Notes under the pieces: model-generated | The model's input: only the letters and a program-made list of their open reading frames with translations | What the model was told of the DNA's origin: nothing | The model's database searches: none | In this document: one piece after another, positions 8,353 to 15,119 of the stretch | Layout: every line of letters begins with the position of its first letter | How positions within the stretch are numbered: position 1 is the stretch's first letter | Origin: an uncultured Oscillibacter sp. | GTDB lineage: Bacteria; Bacillota; Clostridia; Oscillospirales; Oscillospiraceae | DNA length: 21,492 nt | Direction of reading: 5' to 3' | Assembly: GCA_902476875.1 (NCBI GenBank) | Contig: CABSFC010000040.1 | Span: 1 to 21,492, forward strand | Made by a program: the position numbers and the translations under genes

Positions 8353-9236
8353 ACGCCGTACCTCCGTCCTCTCCATTTCTTCACGGCAAACCAACCGCCC
8401 AGAGCCAGCAGACCAACGCCGCCCACGCATCCGAGTGCCAGGGGCCAGCGGACTGTCCCGGCCTCGCCGCTCTCCTCCGTCTGGGGCTGCTCTGCCTTGG
8501 CCGAGGCCTCCATGCTTCCGAAGATGGCAGTGTAGGTCACTACCTTGCAGTCCGTCCGGGCTACCTCGCCGGCATAGCTGGCGGTGACGGTGTACCCGGT
8601 GGCATACTGGGTGCTGCTGGTGCCGCCGTAGGTAGCGGTGGCGGTGTACCGGGTGATGGTGGCTCCCGCCTCCATCTGCTCGGTGCCCTCCCATTGGACA
8701 TCCGCCAGGGTCAAGGTCTTGCCCCCATCCTCAATGGTCTTGGGGATCAGGGAGAGGTCGGCGTCGGACAGGTTGGGGTAGGTTCGTGTAGCGGAGAGGG
8801 TGCGGGTCTTGGTGGCATAGCCCGCCGCCTCCACGGTGACGCTGGTGTAGTCCAGAGCCAGGGTGCCCGTGTAGCCGTCCTCTGTGGCAATTTCCAGCTC
8901 CGGGTTCAGGCGCTTCAGCACCTCCTCCAGCTTCCCAGTGTCACTATCCAGGGTGACGGTCTCGGTGTGGGGCTGAGTATCCACGCCCACCTCGTCCTTC
9001 CGGGTCATATCCAGCAGGAAATAGAGCCGCCCGTCCCGCTCAAAGTCCCCGGTGGGGATGCCCGCCGGGTCATCGTTCAGCGAGAGCTGGTAGACCTTCT
9101 TGATACGGGGATTGTCCCCCTCCATATATTCCTGCACCTCAATGGGGTACTGCTCCTGCCCGACGGCCAGGGCCGGGACAGCGGCGGCACAGAGGGCAAG
9201 CGCCGCCAGACAGAATGAAATAAGTTTGTGCTTCAT
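8349..9236 (-). CDS. Secreted membrane-anchored surface protein of unknown function
   Basis: A 295-residue protein with a signal peptide (MKHKLISFCLAALALCAAAV, cleavage near ALA-VG). The extracellular part is beta-rich and Thr/Tyr-rich (residues 25-255). A single membrane segment is at about 264-285, and the cytoplasmic tail is basic (KKWRGRRYGV). No LPxTG motif is seen. I do not recognise the ectodomain family. AAGGAGG lies 12 bases before the ATG, longer than usual. It is the first gene of a three-gene cassette with the sortase (4-nt overlap) and the large adhesin, so it may be an accessory pilus or adhesin component, or a membrane partner for the adhesin, which lacks its own anchor. That link is inference from gene order. 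Confidence 0.75.
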   Translation of the reverse strand: MKHKLISFCLAALALCAAAVPALAVGQEQYPIEVQEYMEGDNPRIKKVYQLSLNDDPAGIPTGDFERDGRLYFLLDMTRKDEVGVDTQPHTETVTLDSDTGKLEEVLKRLNPELEIATEDGYTGTLALDYTSVTVEAAGYATKTRTLSATRTYPNLSDADLSLIPKTIEDGGKTLTLADVQWEGTEQMEAGATITRYTATATYGGTSSTQYATGYTVTASYAGEVARTDCKVVTYTAIFGSMEASAKAEQPQTEESGEAGTVRWPLALGCVGGVGLLALGGWFAVKKWRGRRYGV

Positions 9237-9262
9237 GGCTTCTTGGGGCCTCCTTCACATAC

Positions 9263-9290
9263 AAAAATAAATCGCACCATGCGATACAAA
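9263..9290. repeat. Palindrome copy 3, right arm degraded
   Basis: The left arm AAAATAAATCGCA is intact and the centre (CCA) matches copy 2, but the right arm reads TGCGATACAAA and no longer pairs fully. It is 27 nt upstream of the first gene of the surface cassette. Confidence 0.65.
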
Positions 9291-9326
9291 AAGGGTTCCG
9301 GGAGACGCACCGGCTCCCAGCATAGC

Positions 9327-9351
9327 AAAAGCCGCCCACCGGGCGGCTTTT
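9327..9351. terminator. Bidirectional intrinsic terminator
   Basis: Perfect 11-bp stem AAAAGCCGCCC with its mirror GGGCGGCTTTT and a 3-nt loop. The T-rich ends allow function in both directions. On the minus strand it closes the transcript carrying pcfB, the ArdC-like gene and the folded region, isolating the surface cassette. Confidence 0.85.
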
Positions 9352-9357
9352 GGGGTG

Positions 9358-9498
9358 TGTTCCCCTTGATAACTGAAAACGCCGGGGAACAGCGCCGGTC
9401 AAGGCCCGCCCAGTCCGCAGACTGGGCGGCTCGCGGCGATTGCGCAAGCAATCGTCCGGCCTTGACGGGCGGTGGGTCGCGGCGTACTCTCCCCGCGA
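9358..9498 (-). ncRNA. Candidate structured RNA (or single-strand origin) after the ArdC-like gene
   Basis: About 140 nt without a gene but full of long pairings. The stem TCGCGG/CCGCGA is at 9477-9498. An outer stem (9393-9406 with 9458-9471, 13 pairs and one mismatch) encloses two hairpins: 9407-9428 (9 bp, 4-nt loop) and 9437-9454 (7 bp). Together these form a three-way junction. The hairpin TGTTCCCC/GGGGAACA is at 9358-9391. On the minus strand the array ends in the terminator at 9327-9351, the layout of a free-standing small RNA or a structured 3' UTR. The strand is inferred from gene direction. I cannot assign it to a known RNA family. A folded single-strand replication origin is an alternative. 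Confidence 0.5.
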
Positions 9499-9512
9499 GG
9501 AAACACACCCGG

Positions 9513-10385
9513 TTATCTGCCGAATTGTCTCCGGCGGCCCATATCCCGCTGCCGGGGCTGGATGGCCTGCTCAACGCTGTCGCCCATATCCCGTGCTGTT
9601 TTCCTCAGCTCCTCCAGGGCGTCGCTCCGATTGGATACAGTGAAGTCTTGGTAATGCAGTTCAATACCTGCCGCGTTGGGTTCCTGGCAGGGAATACCGA
9701 AGCGGCGGCATACGAGATAGCCTATGGTCTCGGCGTCCATCCTGCAAGTAAGACGAGTAAAATACGGATTCCTGCCTCTGTCATGGAAGTGGGCATAGGC
9801 AAGCTCCGTGGACAGAGCTGCGAAAATTTCCGGCTCCGGGTAGGAGGTGTTGATGGCAAGCGCCATCTGGTCCGAGTCGTAATAGGCGGCGCTGGCCAGC
9901 TCCGTATCCTCGATGATTCCAACCGGAGTTGATTTCATCAGAGCGGCAAGCGCCGCTTCCATCCGTCCCTCGTTTTCCGTGATCCGAGGCGCTTCCTGCA
10001 CAGGACGGCCGCTGGTCTGCGAAATATCGTAGTAATCCCCCAGAATGTAGCGGTACTTCTTATTCCGGGGCGGGACAAATACCTTTGCGCCGCGCTTCAT
10101 TTCCTCGTCCAGCACCCTGCGCCCCTGTTCGTGCCAGTAATTCAAGCTGCCGATCCGGGTAGCACCGTCCAACTGATACATCGTCAACACCACATTCCCG
10201 GCGCTGCATTGAATGTTATCCGCCTGCAAGCGCAGATAGCTCATGTACTGCTCTGGGTTGGATGTAACCTCTTTTAGGCCGGTATCCCTCATTTCGGACA
10301 AGTTGCCGCGATCCGCCTCCATGGCCTCCCGCCATGCCTTGCTTTCCTCCGCCCTTTTGCGGATAAGGGCGCTTACATCTGCCAT
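9513..10385 (-). CDS. ArdC-like antirestriction / ssDNA-binding protein with degenerate zincin motif
   Basis: A 290-residue protein. Residues about 43-125 resemble the ArdC N-terminal ssDNA-binding domain: NPEQYMSYLRLQ, then NVVLTMYQLDGATRIGSLNYW and GRRVLDEEMKRGAKVFVPP. Residues 145-235 follow the linked metallopeptidase-like domain, including the pattern AETIGYLVCRRFGI. The usual HExxH zinc site appears as TELAY (193-197), so both histidines seem lost and catalysis is unlikely. ArdC proteins protect incoming conjugative DNA from restriction; by context this one would act in the recipient. The ATG has AAAAGGAGG at eight bases and lies 15 nt after the pcfB stop, in the mobC-relaxase-pcfB operon. 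Family assignment is by pattern only. Confidence 0.65.
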   Translation of the reverse strand: MADVSALIRKRAEESKAWREAMEADRGNLSEMRDTGLKEVTSNPEQYMSYLRLQADNIQCSAGNVVLTMYQLDGATRIGSLNYWHEQGRRVLDEEMKRGAKVFVPPRNKKYRYILGDYYDISQTSGRPVQEAPRITENEGRMEAALAALMKSTPVGIIEDTELASAAYYDSDQMALAINTSYPEPEIFAALSTELAYAHFHDRGRNPYFTRLTCRMDAETIGYLVCRRFGIPCQEPNAAGIELHYQDFTVSNRSDALEELRKTARDMGDSVEQAIQPRQRDMGRRRQFGR

Positions 10386-10400
10386 AGAAAATTCCTCCTT

Positions 10401-10988
10401 TTATCGTTCCTGCTCATGGGTGCGCTCCTGGCCTCTGTGAACACTCCGGGACGCCGCCTTCAGCATTTCCAAATGTGCTTTTACAGAGGGCTTTTCACTG
10501 CCGTCAATATCCCTCGTCTGGGAGGGCGTCGAGCCACTCCCGCGCTCTCTGGAGCTGTTCTCTTGTGGAGCGCGGGCGCTCGCTTTTTTTGATGCCGGGT
10601 CCTCCTGCGTCTGCTCCGGCAAGGGGTAGCCCAGGGCTTGAAAGGCCGCGTTGATCTTGGCGGTATAGCTCTCGCTGGACACCACATCCACCCATTCGGT
10701 CTCTTTCCCCCTGGGCTGGGCGAAAAAGTACAGGATGCCGTATTCATTTGCCGCCTGCCGGAAGGCGTCCATATCCCCGCGACGCAGGGGCATGACCACC
10801 GGGGGCGTGGGGTCCCGTGCCAATCGTTTGGAATTGGTCTCACCCTCTATCTTGTAGTCGCCCCGCCGGATCGCCAGCAGCAGAGCGGCCACATTTTTAA
10901 GGCCCGATGCCATCAGCTTCACCGATGTCTCCGTGACCTGCAAGCCCTCTCGGACCAACACATCCGCGGCCTCGCCGCTTACATCCAT
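10401..10988 (-). CDS. pcfB: PcfB family (DUF3801) conjugation protein
   Basis: A 195-residue protein matching PcfB/DUF3801, an accessory factor that in plasmid pCF10 works with the relaxase and the coupling protein PcfC. Residues 1-120 carry the domain: an amphipathic start, GLKNVAALLLAIRRGDYK, then the stretch FRQAANEYGILYFFAQPRG and the end KINAAFQALGY. The C-terminal 70 residues are polar, low-complexity and probably disordered, ending in THEQER. The start overlaps the relaxase end by 10 nt. AGGAGG lies eight bases before the ATG, inside the relaxase frame. This position right after the relaxase is typical of Tn1549-like elements. Confidence 0.85.
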   Translation of the reverse strand: MDVSGEAADVLVREGLQVTETSVKLMASGLKNVAALLLAIRRGDYKIEGETNSKRLARDPTPPVVMPLRRGDMDAFRQAANEYGILYFFAQPRGKETEWVDVVSSESYTAKINAAFQALGYPLPEQTQEDPASKKASARAPQENSSRERGSGSTPSQTRDIDGSEKPSVKAHLEMLKAASRSVHRGQERTHEQER

Positions 10989-12307
10989 CTGTCGTTCCTC
11001 CTCTCATGGTGTTCTGATTGTTTCGATTGCTCCCTCTGCGCCCTGCGGGCCTCTGCCACTTGATATTGAACAGCGGGGATTGTGGCCTCGATCTGGCCGC
11101 AGAGCTTCCACTTGCGGCGGAGCTGCCGCAAGTCCTGGTTGATGGCTCCAATCTCCACCGATACCTCATAGCCCTGCCTCTGACGCTGGTACAACTCCTT
11201 TCGCCGCTCTACCAGGGCGTCCATCTCCGCCTGCAAAGCCCCGGCCAGCATAGAGAGCTGGTCCCCGGTGTCAATGCGGTATTCCCGCAGGAAACGGACC
11301 TGCCGCTGATACTGCCGGAGCTTGGTCACTTCTTTTCGGGTGGAGAACGGCAAGGGCCGCTGACGCTGTTTCGCTCTGGGGCCGTTCAGCAGATACAAGT
11401 AGTAGAGGTACAGGGCGCGGAAGCCGTGGGCCTTCTGCCGGGACGGCCTGGGGATGGCCCCGCTCCGGACGGTATAGCGTTTTGGGGTGCGGGGGATGGC
11501 CGGTTGACAGGGCGGCGGTGCGGACGGCACCTCCCGGCTCCCGGCCAGGCGGACCTTGATGCCCTCCTCCGAATATGCCTGTCCCAGGCGGTACAGGCGG
11601 ATAAAGCGGTCCCCGCCTGGGGGCTTGGCAGAAATATATTTGCGGCCATCCCGCACCTCATAGCCCTGTTGGCGGAGCTTGGACAGGAAGGCTTTGTAGG
11701 TGTAGGACTGAGCGATGGCGGCGTCGATGTCCGCCCGGACGATACCGTACATGGTAGGCTCGCTCTTTTGCTCCGCGGACCATTGGGCGTAGTGCCTGCC
11801 CCTGCCCTCCGGCTCGATGACAGACAGGTCCCGTTCCCGGCTGACCTCGTTGGAAATTCCCCGGATGTCCCCAAAGTACGCTTTGAAGTCGCTGCGATAG
11901 CGCCGCCCATCCATAAAGGACACGGAATTGAATACGATGTGACAATGTAGGTGGTCTCGGTCCGTATGGGTGGCGACCACCGCCTCAAAACGGTCTCCCA
12001 GCAGGCGGCGGGCAAACTCCACCCCGGCGGCATGGGCCTCCTGGGGCGTCACCTCGCCGGGGGCGTAGGAGTGGACGATATGATACCCCTGGACGCCGCC
12101 TCTCTTGTCCCACCGCCGCTTGGTCTCCCGCATCTCCCGCCAGGCCCGCTCCGGGGCGCAGTTGACGCCTGTGACCAGCGTTCCCGCCTTGCTCTCCTCC
12201 GCAATATATCCCAGGGCGGCGGACAGGCCGGTTTTTTCCTCGTTCAGCACATAGTCCACACAATGGTCCAGACGGTTATGAATGGTGATAATCTTGTCAT
12301 AGGCCAT
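10979..12307 (-). CDS. mobA: MOBP-type relaxase (mobilization nuclease)
   Basis: A 442-residue relaxase that would nick oriT, attach covalently to the 5' end and pilot the strand into the recipient. The likely catalytic tyrosine is Tyr19 in DYVLNEEK. The metal-binding motif III reads HTDRDHLHCHIVFNS (residues 133-147). Motif II-like sequence is GYHIVHSYAPGEVTP. Residues 150-260 complete the N-terminal domain. The rest is Arg-rich and helical, with a coiled-coil-like stretch at 345-425. Its ATG directly abuts the mobC stop (TAA-ATG), so the two are translationally coupled, and the 3' end overlaps pcfB by 10 nt. Length and layout fit the family. Confidence 0.93.
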   Translation of the reverse strand: MAYDKIITIHNRLDHCVDYVLNEEKTGLSAALGYIAEESKAGTLVTGVNCAPERAWREMRETKRRWDKRGGVQGYHIVHSYAPGEVTPQEAHAAGVEFARRLLGDRFEAVVATHTDRDHLHCHIVFNSVSFMDGRRYRSDFKAYFGDIRGISNEVSRERDLSVIEPEGRGRHYAQWSAEQKSEPTMYGIVRADIDAAIAQSYTYKAFLSKLRQQGYEVRDGRKYISAKPPGGDRFIRLYRLGQAYSEEGIKVRLAGSREVPSAPPPCQPAIPRTPKRYTVRSGAIPRPSRQKAHGFRALYLYYLYLLNGPRAKQRQRPLPFSTRKEVTKLRQYQRQVRFLREYRIDTGDQLSMLAGALQAEMDALVERRKELYQRQRQGYEVSVEIGAINQDLRQLRRKWKLCGQIEATIPAVQYQVAEARRAQREQSKQSEHHERRNDRWM

Positions 12308-12616
12308 TTACAGCGTCTCCTTGACCAGACGCCACGCCTGTTCCGCCAGGGAGGAGGCTCTGAGGATGTCCGCCTCGGAGATACTTTTCTGGGCGTTGGC
12401 CCAGTGGGCGATCTGATTGATATTCACACCAATACCGTGCAGCTCCCGCAGCAGGGCGGGGTATGCGTCGGGCGGCCTGGGCCGGAGCTGTACCCCGGCC
12501 ACCAGATTGCGGATGAAGGGGTCTGTGCCCATCCCGGCCTCTCTGGCCTGTTCCTTCAAGTGCTGGTACTCCTCGTCGTTCATCCATACGCTGATATGGT
12601 GCGGTCTTGTCCGCAT
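12308..12616 (-). CDS. mobC: MobC-like relaxosome accessory protein
   Basis: A 102-residue protein. The start is set at the ATG at 12616 because AAAGGAGT precedes it by about six bases; a longer frame to 12709 only translates the upstream palindrome and oriT-like DNA. The N-terminus (HHISVWMNDEEYQHLKEQAREAGM) has the form of a ribbon-helix-helix DNA-binding segment. The C-terminal half contains the MobC-type pattern LLRELHGIGVNINQIAHWAN. It would bind oriT and assist the relaxase encoded immediately after. Confidence 0.9.
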   Translation of the reverse strand: MRTRPHHISVWMNDEEYQHLKEQAREAGMGTDPFIRNLVAGVQLRPRPPDAYPALLRELHGIGVNINQIAHWANAQKSISEADILRASSLAEQAWRLVKETL

Positions 12617-12644
12617 GGCAGCACTCCTTTCTGATAGCTGATTA

Positions 12645-12671
12645 AAATAAATCGCACGGTGCGATTTATTT
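12645..12671. repeat. 27-bp perfect palindrome, copy 4
   Basis: Identical over 27 bp to copy 1. It lies 29 nt upstream of the mobC start, between the putative oriT and mobC, where an operator or leader hairpin would act on the mobilization operon. Confidence 0.85.
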
Positions 12672-12682
12672 CCGCCATCTGG

Positions 12683-12770
12683 GGTTCCAAGGGGCTGTGC
12701 CCCTGGCAAGGGTCGTTTGGGCTACCAAATGACATACTTGCTATGCCAGCACCGCCCATGGCGGTGCTGG
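12683..12770 (-). other. oriT: Putative origin of transfer (oriT)
   Basis: The non-coding stretch upstream of mobC holds three inverted repeats in a row. AGGGGC/GCCCCT with a 3-nt loop is at 12690-12704. GTCGTTTGG/CCAAATGAC (one G-T pair) is at 12712-12733. CCAGCACCGCC/GGCGGTGCTGG is at 12746-12770. MOBP relaxases usually nick near inverted repeats just upstream of mobC-mobA. The nick site cannot be pinned from sequence alone. The last repeat could instead act as a 3' hairpin for the gene ending at 12789. Confidence 0.5.
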
Positions 12771-12788
12771 GCGCATACGGGGGCTTGT

Positions 12789-13388
12789 TCATCGGTCAGA
12801 GCGCCCGGAGAATTTACTGCGGCTCTTTTTATACTTGCCTGCCTGTATTCGATGTTCCGCCATAAGGGCACGGGTCAGCTCGGCCTCGCTTTCCGGCTCA
12901 TAGCGTACCGTGCGGATGCCGCCGTGTCCGGGAAGAAGGGTGGCGATAGACTTGCGGTATTCCGTGTAAGGGATGGTAACGGTATGGCCGCTTTCATATT
13001 GGAGCGTGACGGCCGCAGCCGGGATCGCCTGGGCCTGTACCCGGCGTACCTGCTCGGCATAGTTCAGCTCATATACAGCGCCCATGACTTTCCCATCCTC
13101 TATCCCGGTGATTGTAATACGATAGGCTTTTATGTGTTCCGGTTCCTCCGCATAGTAGGTCCAGATGGAGTGTGCGCCACTCCCACGCAGGAATACCTCG
13201 CGCTCCTTGACACACCATGTCCCTGCGGGACGGCTCATCCAGTAAAACACACGGTTCGCCATATCTGAAGCCTGGGCCGCCTGTGTCAGCGTGCGGCGGT
13301 CATAGTCAAAATCTGATTGATAATGCTGGGTATTCTGGCGAACCACCTGCTCTAAAAAATTCAAGACATCTACTTTGGACACAGGCAT
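12789..13388 (-). CDS. Conserved-type element protein of unknown function
   Basis: A 199-residue soluble protein, not recognised with certainty. It reads MPVSKVDVLNFLEQVVRQ, then HYQSDFDYDRRTLTQAA, a Trp/Tyr-rich middle (RVFYWMSRPAGTWCVKEREV) and a basic C-terminus (YKKSRSKFSGRSDR). It may belong to the large-polyvalent-protein-associated domains (LPD group) found on Firmicutes elements; this is a weak guess. The start is ambiguous: ATG 13388 lies one base after the stop of the preceding gene, while ATG 13400 overlaps it. Neither has a clear ribosome site, so coupling to the upstream gene is likely. No signal peptide or membrane segment is seen. Confidence 0.65.
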   Translation of the reverse strand: MPVSKVDVLNFLEQVVRQNTQHYQSDFDYDRRTLTQAAQASDMANRVFYWMSRPAGTWCVKEREVFLRGSGAHSIWTYYAEEPEHIKAYRITITGIEDGKVMGAVYELNYAEQVRRVQAQAIPAAAVTLQYESGHTVTIPYTEYRKSIATLLPGHGGIRTVRYEPESEAELTRALMAEHRIQAGKYKKSRSKFSGRSDR

Positions 13389-13389
13389 T

Positions 13390-13731
13390 TTACTTGTCAT
13401 AGTCCGGTGAGAGGTACTTTTCCTCAAACTCGCTGGGGGTGAGCCGTTCCGCCTCCTCGTCCAGGATGAAGTCTCCGGGCCGGATGTCCCGCTGGCCGCT
13501 CTCCATCCGGTCTACCGGGATGGGGGTCAAGACGGAGCCGTAAAAGCCGGTGTCCGCCCGCTCCATGAGGCGGAAGGGGGTATCCGGGTCATCCTGCCGG
13601 GCCTGTATCTCATACAGGTACAAGCCGGGGTAGACGCTCTCCCGGTCCACCTTATAGGGGGTGAACAGGGCTGGGATGGTGAAAATCTCCACCTCTTCCA
13701 TGACCGTCACAATGCCGTTGATTTCTTCCAT
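13390..13731 (-). CDS. Small LPD28-like element protein
   Basis: A 113-residue acidic soluble protein. Its layout resembles the LPD28 domain of Firmicutes mobile elements: GIVTVMEEVEIFTIPAL, then YKVDRESVYPGLYLYEIQA, then FYGSVLTPIPV and an acidic end (SEFEEKYLSPDYDK). Molecular function is unknown. AAAGGAG lies nine bases before the ATG. It follows the DUF3560 gene by 14 nt and its stop is adjacent to or overlapped by the next start, so the three genes form one transcription unit. Confidence 0.65.
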   Translation of the reverse strand: MEEINGIVTVMEEVEIFTIPALFTPYKVDRESVYPGLYLYEIQARQDDPDTPFRLMERADTGFYGSVLTPIPVDRMESGQRDIRPGDFILDEEAERLTPSEFEEKYLSPDYDK

Positions 13732-13745
13732 CGTCGATCACTCCT

Positions 13746-14588
13746 TTACCGTTCTTGTTCATAGGTGGACTTTTGCTTGGGCTGGAGCTTGCGGGGGTCT
13801 GTGCCATCCTTGGGCCGGAGGGCCTGGATATAGCTGGCGGCCCGGATGGCGTTGAAATTGAGCTGGCGCTGCCATGCCTGGTTACGCCGTGACCAATGGA
13901 AACCCCGGTGGCTCAACTCCCGGCGCAGCTCCTCCGGGGGAATTTCATCAAAAATAATTTGCAGACGGTTTTCCTCCTGGTTGGGGACTACCGTGCCACC
14001 CTCAAAGTCCCAGCCTCGATACCCGGCCTCTTGGGCGCGTTCCAACTGCTGGATGCGGCTCTCGATCCGTTTGATATTTTGATTGTTGTTAGATAGGGCA
14101 TAGGAAGGAAAGGGCGCGGTCTCCCAGGAATAGGCGCTCTTCATGCTCTCGTCCAGCTCGGCGGCCAACTCCTCCGACACCCCCTCGCACCCCTGGCAGG
14201 TCTTATATTTGCGGTAATAGGCATTTACTTTTTTCATAAATATCTGCTTGGATTTCAGTCCCTCCAACCGCGCCTTGAGCTTATCCAGAGCGTCCGGGTC
14301 ATCGGAAGAAATGGCGGTGTTGTTCTCTGCGGCCTCCGCCTTGTGTTCGTAGTAGTCCGCCTTTTCCGATGCGGCCACGGACTGCCCCATTTTCTGATCC
14401 ACCCGCTCCAGCAGACGCCGGTGGCCTCTGGCGGAATGGTGGTCTGTAAGAATAGATTGGCCCGGCGGAATGTCGGACAGCATATCCGATGATTGCTGAT
14501 AGAGCTGGTGGCTCTCCTGTCTGGCCTGTTCGGCCTTTTCCCGGTAGTAGTCGATCCGGGCCTGTTTGCGTTCCTCGTAGTCGTTCAA
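13746..14588 (-). CDS. DUF3560 domain protein, TTG start
   Basis: A 280-residue protein. The start is set at TTG 14588, because AAAAGGAGG sits six bases before it; the upstream in-frame ATG (14615) would place that ribosome site inside the coding region and lies in the tail of a terminator. Residues 1-95 match DUF3560: repeated charged helices, then IPPGQSILTDHHSARGHRRL and the helix RVDQKMGQSVAASEKADYYEHKA (in two halves around residue 75). A C-terminal segment (LQIIFDEIPPEELRRELSHR, then GFHWSRRNQAWQR) resembles a small domain often seen with DUF3560 and methylase-like proteins. The family is common on conjugative elements; its role is unknown. The protein ends in YEQER. Confidence 0.8.
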   Translation of the reverse strand: MNDYEERKQARIDYYREKAEQARQESHQLYQQSSDMLSDIPPGQSILTDHHSARGHRRLLERVDQKMGQSVAASEKADYYEHKAEAAENNTAISSDDPDALDKLKARLEGLKSKQIFMKKVNAYYRKYKTCQGCEGVSEELAAELDESMKSAYSWETAPFPSYALSNNNQNIKRIESRIQQLERAQEAGYRGWDFEGGTVVPNQEENRLQIIFDEIPPEELRRELSHRGFHWSRRNQAWQRQLNFNAIRAASYIQALRPKDGTDPRKLQPKQKSTYEQER

Positions 14589-14615
14589 ATAACTCCTCCT
14601 TTTAAAAATGAACAT

Positions 14616-14638
14616 GAAAAAGCGCCCTCCGGGGCGCT
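14616..14638 (-). terminator. Intrinsic terminator after the DUF3846 gene
   Basis: On the minus strand, stem AGCGCCC / GGGCGCT with a 4-nt loop (14621-14638) is followed by five T. It sits 44 nt after the DUF3846 stop and just before the DUF3560 ribosome site, so it separates or attenuates the two transcription units. Confidence 0.75.
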
Positions 14639-14681
14639 CTGTACCATATCAAAGCAGCTAATACCATAGAGAAAAACGCGA

Positions 14682-15089
14682 TTAACGCTCCGGAGACTTG
14701 GACGGCTTTGCGGGACCGTCCGGGCGGTCCCGGGGTTTGGGCGGCACCTTCATCGTGATGCAGTCATTCCCCTTTACCGTAAGCAGGATTTCCGCCTTCT
14801 GGAATTTCTGCTTATAAAATTCCGTCTGCTCCGGGGTCAGGGAACAAAAGTCATCGTCACCCAGACCGCAGACAAAGAAGGTGCCGAACACGCCGCCATA
14901 ACCACCCTCCATGCTACGGTTAAAGGGCAGGCCCAGCAAAATCCCTTCTTCGTTGCACACCACAGCCACACGCTCTTCGTAGGGGTAAATCGCCTGGATC
15001 AAGCCGCCCACGGTAGCCTGCATTTCATTCAGTCCGTTGATTTCCTTTTCGTAAGGGGCATGATCCGGCTCTACTACAACGACTTTCAA
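14682..15089 (-). CDS. DUF3846 domain protein, TTG start
   Basis: A 135-residue protein matching DUF3846: start (M)KVVVVEPDHAPYEKEI, then MQATVGGLIQAIYPYEE, VAVVCNEEGILLGLPFNRSM, and GTFFVCGLGDDDFCSL. The start codon is TTG at 15089, with AGGAGG six bases before it; no ATG is suitably placed. The Pro/Lys-rich tail (PPKPRDRPDGPAKPSKSPER) looks disordered. The family is frequent on Firmicutes conjugative elements and on phages, with unknown function. The gene lies 30 nt after the ParB-like gene and ahead of a terminator, making it the end of the repA-parB side of the element. Confidence 0.8.
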   Translation of the reverse strand: MKVVVVEPDHAPYEKEINGLNEMQATVGGLIQAIYPYEERVAVVCNEEGILLGLPFNRSMEGGYGGVFGTFFVCGLGDDDFCSLTPEQTEFYKQKFQKAEILLTVKGNDCITMKVPPKPRDRPDGPAKPSKSPER

Positions 15090-15119
15090 AAAATTCCTCC
15101 TTTTCTGAATTTGCGGCTA

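Noticed and set aside
8353..8694. N-terminal extension of the sortase
   Set aside because: It overlaps the coding region of the membrane-anchored protein in another frame and is His/Arg-rich. The ATG at 8352 starts a proper signal-anchor.
12617..12709. N-terminal extension of MobC
   Set aside because: The extra residues (KSHRAIYF and neighbours) come from translating the intergenic palindrome. The ATG at 12616 has the ribosome site.
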